Shown in pieces: positions 5,555-9,209 of a DNA stretch of 9,209 bases. The notes beneath the pieces are model-generated. The model saw only the letters and a list, made by a program, of their open reading frames with translations. It ran no database searches and was not told the DNA's origin. This stretch comes from an uncultured Pseudomonadota bacterium (GTDB lineage: Bacteria > Pseudomonadota > Gammaproteobacteria > Xanthomonadales > Ahniellaceae), in NCBI GenBank assembly GCA_937996755.1, contig CALKUS010000087.1:1-9209 (forward strand), read 5' to 3'. Positions within the stretch are counted from its first letter, which is position 1; every line of letters begins with the position of its first letter. The position numbers were made by a program, and so were the translations under genes.

Positions 5555-8083
5555 TCACTCGAACCCGTTGCGGAACTGCACGTTGTCGACCTGCCCGCGG
5601 ATCTCGCCGTTCGGGAAGTTGACGGTGTGCACGTCGAGGTAGCACAGGCCCGATTGCAGCGCAGTTGCATCGGCGGGCGTGACGGCGAGCGGACCGGCCG
5701 TGAAGCTGCCGCTCGTGGCGCCCGACGCCGGCAGGTTCAGCACGACCGGCCCGTTCGCGCCGCGTGCGGCCGGGCAGTGCAGGTGCACGAGCGCGCTGCT
5801 GCTGCCGAGGCCGGAATACGACGCGACCACCGTCGCGGCGTTGCCCGCCTGGTTCAGGGTGACCGCGCCCGTTCCGCGCGCGAGCGACGGCGTCGGCGGC
5901 ACGACCTGCGGCCCGGTGAGGAAGCCTTCGCTGCGGCCGAACTCGAAATTCTGGTGGAAGATCGACGCGAAGCCCGCTTGCACGATCGGCGACACGGCGG
6001 CCTCGCCCGCGAAGTTCGTGACGGTGAGCGTGTCGCCGCCGGGGAACACCGCGGGATCGCCGCCGTCCAGCGACTGCGGCAGCGTCGGCAGCAACTGCGT
6101 GGTGACGAAGTCGACGTCGCCCGCGGCGTTCAGCACGAAACGCTCGGCGTTGTTCGCATCGACGGCCGCATTCGTCGGCAGGTTGCGCGTGAGGCGGGCG
6201 CCGGCGCCGTTCGGCACGATCGCATAGACCTCGGCCACGTCTTCGCCGTCGATGCGCGCGGTGTCGCTGTTCGCACCGCCGTCCAGCACGATGCGCGCGA
6301 GCGTTCCTGCCGCGATCGTCGTCGTGAGCGTGTCGTCGCCACCCAGGCCGCTCGCCACCACCTGGTCGTTCACGAACTCCGCGTTCGCCACGGTCGCGAC
6401 GAGCCCGGGCCGCGACACCAGCACGAGCGCGCCGAGCGAGGAAACAGTCATCGTGTCCGCGGCCGCGGTGCCGCCCACGATCACGGTGTCGGCGGCGCCG
6501 TCGCCGCCGCCGATGCTCGCGGCGAGGTTCGCGGAGACCTGCGTGACGTCGGTACCCGACAGGTCGCCGATGCCGAACGTGTCGATGCCGCCGAAGACGC
6601 TGAGCTCCACGCGCTCGACGTCGTTGCAGTCCATGGCGATCGCGGCGATGTCGCGCGTGAGCAGGAGGCGGCCGCCGTTCGCGAGCAGCTGGATGTTCTC
6701 GTTCGCGTTCGAGCCGTTGAAGCGCAGGATGTCGGCGCCGCCCTGCCCTTCCACGATATCGCTGCCGTCGCCAGGGTCCCAATTGAACGTGTCGTCGTTC
6801 GCGCCCATGAGCGCGGTGTCGTTGCCCTGGTTGCCGTCGATCGTGTCGTTGCCGTCGCCGCCGAGGATGACGTCCGCGCCGTTGCTGCCGGCGATCGTGT
6901 CGTCGCCGGCGCCGGCGTCGATCGTGATCGCGGTGAGCGCGGCGAGGTTGCCCGTCGCGCTGACGACGTCGTTGCCGTCGTTCAGGGTCAGCACGAGCGC
7001 CTCGTCGTTCAACGCGGAGAACAGCGTGGTCGACGGCGCCGTCACGAGCACCTCGGTGCCGTTCGCGGTGACGACGAGCGAGTCGGGCCCGGCCGTACCG
7101 ACGGCCTCCGCGGTGTCCGTCCCCGCGACACCGCCGTCGAGCCGCAGCTGGATCGCGGTGTTTGCGGCGGACACGTTCGCGCGCAGCCGGTCGTTGCCGC
7201 CCTGCCCCGCGACGATGAAGCGGTCGTTCGCGAGCTCGGCGCCCGCCAGGGGCACGGCCACGGTCGTGAAACCGTCGCTGGCCTGCAGGAAGATCGCGCT
7301 GCCCGACGCATCGAACGTGTCGGCCGCGGCGCCGCCGTTGAACGTCACCGTATCGGCGGCACCGTCGCCGAGGCCGCCGGCCGCCGCGAGGTTGAACACC
7401 ACCTGCGTGACGTCCGTGCCCTGCAACGGGTTCACGGTGAGGTTGTCGGCGCCACCGAGCGCGTTCATCTCGACGCGCTCGACGTCGTTGCAGTCCATCA
7501 CGATGTTCGCGACGTCGCGCGTGAACAGCAGGCGCCCGCCGTTCGCCTGCAGGTTGATGTTCTCGGTGATGTTCGCGCCGTTGAAGCGCAGGGTGTCGGC
7601 GTCGGCCTGGCCCTCGACGATATCGCTGCCGTCGCCCGGGTCCCAGTTGAACACGTCGTCGCCCGCGCCCATCAGCGCGACGTCGTTGCCCTGGTTGCCG
7701 TCGATCGTGTCGTTGCCGGCGTCGCCGATCAGCGTGTCGGCGAATGCCGAGCCGCGCAGCGTGTCGTCGCCGCCCGCACCGTTCACCGAAACGCCGGTGA
7801 CGGCGGGAAACACGCCGACGTTGACGCCCGTCAGCGACAGGTCGTTCGCGCCGGGGCCGCCGACGACGTTGACCTGCGTGATCGACGCACACGGCGCGAC
7901 GCCCGTGCCGGGATTCGCGCCATTCACCTGCACGTTGCCGCCGACGCAGGCGATCGCGATCGCGTCGGCGCCATCGCTCGTCGCGGCCAGCGTGGTGCCG
8001 GTGACCGACGACGTGACGGTGGCCGTGGCCGGCATCGCTACCAGCAACAGGGCGACGACGAGCGTTCGTGCGATGTTGACCAT
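5555..8083 (-). CDS. Exported RTX-like calcium-binding protein with CHRD domain and FRNGFE C-terminus
   Basis: An 842-residue protein with a Sec signal peptide at 1-21 (MVNIARTLVVALLLVAMPATA), so it leaves by the general pathway rather than by a C-terminal type I signal. Two modules follow, at about 103-255 and 391-545, each with GGxGxDxL/GNDTIDGNQGND beta-roll repeats, FNWDPGDGSDIVEGQ and MDCNDVERVE. These are expected to fold on binding Ca2+. Residues 256-390 and 546-690 are beta-rich linkers of GxDxLxV type. Residues 717-832 are a CHRD domain: LTGPQVVPP, YSGLGSSSALVHLHCP, and LDVHTVNFPNGEIRGQV, with Cys770 and Cys814 likely paired. The chain ends QFRNGFE. ATG at 8083 is supported by GGAG upstream and the signal peptide; a longer in-frame start at 8143 would bury the signal. 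The role is probably at the cell surface or outside; the partner is unknown. Confidence 0.9.
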   Translation of the reverse strand: MVNIARTLVVALLLVAMPATATVTSSVTGTTLAATSDGADAIAIACVGGNVQVNGANPGTGVAPCASITQVNVVGGPGANDLSLTGVNVGVFPAVTGVSVNGAGGDDTLRGSAFADTLIGDAGNDTIDGNQGNDVALMGAGDDVFNWDPGDGSDIVEGQADADTLRFNGANITENINLQANGGRLLFTRDVANIVMDCNDVERVEMNALGGADNLTVNPLQGTDVTQVVFNLAAAGGLGDGAADTVTFNGGAAADTFDASGSAIFLQASDGFTTVAVPLAGAELANDRFIVAGQGGNDRLRANVSAANTAIQLRLDGGVAGTDTAEAVGTAGPDSLVVTANGTEVLVTAPSTTLFSALNDEALVLTLNDGNDVVSATGNLAALTAITIDAGAGDDTIAGSNGADVILGGDGNDTIDGNQGNDTALMGANDDTFNWDPGDGSDIVEGQGGADILRFNGSNANENIQLLANGGRLLLTRDIAAIAMDCNDVERVELSVFGGIDTFGIGDLSGTDVTQVSANLAASIGGGDGAADTVIVGGTAAADTMTVSSLGALVLVSRPGLVATVANAEFVNDQVVASGLGGDDTLTTTIAAGTLARIVLDGGANSDTARIDGEDVAEVYAIVPNGAGARLTRNLPTNAAVDANNAERFVLNAAGDVDFVTTQLLPTLPQSLDGGDPAVFPGGDTLTVTNFAGEAAVSPIVQAGFASIFHQNFEFGRSEGFLTGPQVVPPTPSLARGTGAVTLNQAGNAATVVASYSGLGSSSALVHLHCPAARGANGPVVLNLPASGATSGSFTAGPLAVTPADATALQSGLCYLDVHTVNFPNGEIRGQVDNVQFRNGFE
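6449..6913 (-). repeat. RTX-like module B (C-terminal copy) of the internal duplication
   Basis: This stretch encodes residues of about 391-545 of the large exported protein and is the second copy of a duplicated unit. GNDTIDGNQGND, FNWDPGDGSDIVEGQ, GGRLL(L/F)TRD and MDCNDVERVE occur here and 288 residues earlier in the same order. At DNA level the string GTTGCCCTGG lies at 6821 here and at 7685 in the other copy, exactly 864 bp apart. Confidence 0.85.
7319..7777 (-). repeat. RTX-like module A (N-terminal copy) of the internal duplication
   Basis: This stretch encodes residues of about 103-255 of the large exported protein. It shares motif order with module B, including the beta-roll GGDDTLRGSAFADTLIGDAG, then GNDTIDGNQGND and FNWDPGDGSDIVEGQ, and the MDCNDVERVE segment with a single cysteine (Cys198; equivalent Cys486 in module B). 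The similarity is high through the first half and declines towards the end of the unit. Confidence 0.85.
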
Positions 8084-8119
8084 TCCGGCTCCGGACCGAC
8101 GCGCATCTCCCCCGCGCGG

Positions 8120-8125
8120 ATTGTA
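8120..8125 (-). promoter_or_regulatory. Probable -10 element for the RTX/CHRD protein gene
   Basis: On the minus strand this reads TACAAT, 5 of 6 matches to TATAAT, in an otherwise very GC-rich gap. It lies 36 nt before the ATG at 8083, leaving a leader of about 30 nt that includes the GGAG ribosome binding site. No clear TTGACA lies 16-18 bp upstream, so the promoter may be activator-dependent. Confidence 0.4.
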
Positions 8126-8208
8126 GCGAGTAACGGAATCCACCCGGCCCGGGGGACATCGGGTTCATCGAAGCGATACGCTCGGCGCAGTTCCCGGAAG
8201 GCCGGCCG

Positions 8209-8781
8209 ATGAGCGCGCTGCCGCAGGTGTCGCCCGACGGGCGCTTCGCGATCCGCGTCGACGAGTTCGAGGACCGCGGCTCGGTCGAGTACACGACGCA
8301 CCTCGTCGACCGCGCCGCGAATCGCGACATCGCCCGCCTCGGCGGACCGCTCGATTGCGGGTTCCGGCCCGACGGGTTGCTGCGCATCGCGCAGCCGGCG
8401 TGGAACGCGTGGGACGTGCTCGTCGACCCGGCGCGCGAAACCTTCCGCATCCGCGACGACCAGCCATGGCTGCCGCTCGCCGCCTGGGGCCTCGGAGAGA
8501 GCGCGTATTACCGCGGCTGGGCGAACGGCATCGATTTCCGCCGGAACGATCCCGACTTCAGTGCCCCCTGGGTGGAAACCTGGATCGCGCTCGGTGCGTT
8601 CGCCGCACTCGCGCTGCTCGCGTGGAAGCCGTGGCTCGACCTCGTCGCGCGCGCGACGCTGATCGTCATCGCCGCGATCGTGGCGATCGGTTTCGCATGG
8701 ATCGCCGGCAACGGCTGGCGCGCCCATGCCAGCGTGAAGCAGCGCCGGGTCGAGCCGCCGCGCGTGCCACCATTGTCGTAG
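8209..8781 (+). CDS. Unrecognised protein with two C-terminal membrane helices
   Basis: A 190-residue protein without an N-terminal signal. Residues 7-90 look beta-rich and resemble one or two propeller-like blades (VSPDGRFAIRVDEFEDRG, then YTTHLVDRAANRDIARLGGP), a pattern seen in WD40-like repeats; this is only suggestive. Two hydrophobic helices follow at about 121-138 and 143-166, with a basic and Pro-rich end (VKQRRVEPPRVPPLS). The likely topology is a cytoplasmic N-terminal domain on a helical hairpin. GGAAGG at 8196-8201 lies 7 nt before the ATG at 8209 and decides the start. It is divergent from the RTX/CHRD gene and 114 bp ahead of the DUF6498-like gene, which could be in the same transcript. 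I do not recognise the family. Confidence 0.75.
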   Translation: MSALPQVSPDGRFAIRVDEFEDRGSVEYTTHLVDRAANRDIARLGGPLDCGFRPDGLLRIAQPAWNAWDVLVDPARETFRIRDDQPWLPLAAWGLGESAYYRGWANGIDFRRNDPDFSAPWVETWIALGAFAALALLAWKPWLDLVARATLIVIAAIVAIGFAWIAGNGWRAHASVKQRRVEPPRVPPLS

Positions 8782-8895
8782 TCGACGGCGCGCGCGCATC
8801 CGTGGGCGGGACCCCGGGGCCGGCCGTTCGCCGACTGCGTCCCTGCCCCGGCCGGTAAATGTCCTGTCGGCATGCCGTTCCGAGTAAGGAAGGTC

Positions 8896-9209
8896 ATGTT
8901 CGACTTCGCGATCGTGGCGATCGTCGCCAGCAACGTCGCCGCGGCGTGGGTCGCTTCCACGCACGGGTGGTCGTTGCAGCTGCTGCTCCGGACCTATTGG
9001 GTGCAGAGCACCCTGATCGGCGTGTTCTCGTTCCGCCGCATCCTGGCGCTGCGCAGGTTCGGGACCGACGGCGTCACCTGGAACGACAAGCCGATCGAGC
9101 CCACGAACGAAACGAAGCATCGCTTCGCGTGGTTCTTCGCGGCCCACTTCGGCATCTTCCACGTCGTGCACTTCGTATTCCTCGCCGTGCTCGGCGCTCG
9201 CTCCGCGTG
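8896..9209 (+). CDS. DUF6498-like membrane protein (5' part, runs off window)
   Basis: The frame opens with ATG at 8896 and stays open to the last base, giving 104 residues plus two bases. AAGGA at 8886-8890 gives a good ribosome binding site 5 nt upstream. Hydrophobic helices are seen at about 1-20, 34-52 and 76-100. The motifs LLLRTYWVQSTLIGVFSFRR (29-48) and WFFAAHFGIFHVVHFVFL (79-96) resemble the YW-x2-S-x2-IG and HFG-x2-H-x2-H motifs I associate with DUF6498 membrane proteins. This assignment is by memory of the motif and not by search. Function of the family is unknown. The preceding 8782-8895 gap holds no gene that I can see. Confidence 0.75.
   Translation, partial: MFDFAIVAIVASNVAAAWVASTHGWSLQLLLRTYWVQSTLIGVFSFRRILALRRFGTDGVTWNDKPIEPTNETKHRFAWFFAAHFGIFHVVHFVFLAVLGARSA

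Noticed and set aside
6400..7800. Repeated GTCGTTGCC/GTCGTCGCC strings that might be taken for a CRISPR or satellite array
   Set aside because: They are the codons of beta-roll Gly-Asn-Asp and Gly-Asp-Asp motifs, irregularly spaced and in frame, with no spacer pattern.
5627..8212. Long plus-strand open frame of 861 codons opposite the RTX/CHRD gene
   Set aside because: It is antisense to a gene with a signal peptide and clear domains. Its translation is dominated by Arg, Ala and Val with no recognisable domain, as expected from the complement of Gly/Asp-rich GC-rich coding DNA.
5526..8450. Long minus-strand frame of 974 codons overlapping the RTX/CHRD gene in another frame
   Set aside because: The translation is an Arg-rich, low-complexity shadow without motifs. 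The alternative frame carries the signal peptide, beta-roll motifs and CHRD domain.
8820..8855. Inverted repeat CCGGCCG ... CGGCCGG between the last two genes
   Set aside because: Only 7 bp of pure G/C with a 22-nt loop and no T-run; likely chance in this GC-rich gap. The CGGCATGCCG palindrome at 8868-8877 is treated the same way.
8038..9171. Minus-strand frame of 377 codons covering the two right-hand plus-strand genes
   Set aside because: Its composition is Arg/Asp/Glu-rich shadow. The plus-strand frames have ribosome binding sites and coherent membrane helices.

Overview
This window is high-GC bacterial DNA with ordinary chromosomal gene content. It looks gammaproteobacterial, perhaps Xanthomonadales-like. 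That is an inference from the GC-rich codon use, the C-terminal ...FRNGFE tail on the large secreted protein, and a short repeat resembling the GGGTCAGAGTACG-type repeats I recall from such genomes. No rRNA, tRNA, CRISPR array, transposase, integrase or phage gene was found.

Layout. Positions 2-226 (+) hold the 3' end of an unrecognised gene that converges on a CPA1-type Na+/H+ antiporter (234-1817, -). The 267-bp gap upstream of the antiporter carries two direct copies of a short hairpin-forming repeat and the leader of a small, very acidic exported protein (2085-2441, +). A perfect 12-bp hairpin separates that gene from a minus-strand run: a small Cys-containing exported protein (2502-2771), a 49-residue membrane peptide (2870-3019), an exported S41-family serine peptidase (3118-4158) and a beta-class carbonic anhydrase (4251-4877). 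Divergent from the carbonic anhydrase is an unrecognised membrane-anchored protein (4970-5536, +). It converges, 18 bp apart, on the largest gene, an 842-residue Sec-exported protein (5555-8083, -) with two duplicated Ca-binding beta-roll (RTX-like) modules, a CHRD domain and a FRNGFE end. Divergent from that are an unrecognised protein with two C-terminal membrane helices (8209-8781, +) and the start of a DUF6498-like membrane protein that runs off the window (8896-9209, +).

The genes do not form one recognisable pathway. Several encode envelope or exported proteins: antiporter, S41 peptidase, RTX/CHRD protein, and small exported or membrane proteins. I see no convincing new multi-gene system. 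The items most worth a second look are the architecture and internal duplication of the RTX/CHRD protein with its C-terminal tag, the repeat pair in the antiporter leader, and a hairpin that covers the ribosome binding site of the S41 peptidase gene.
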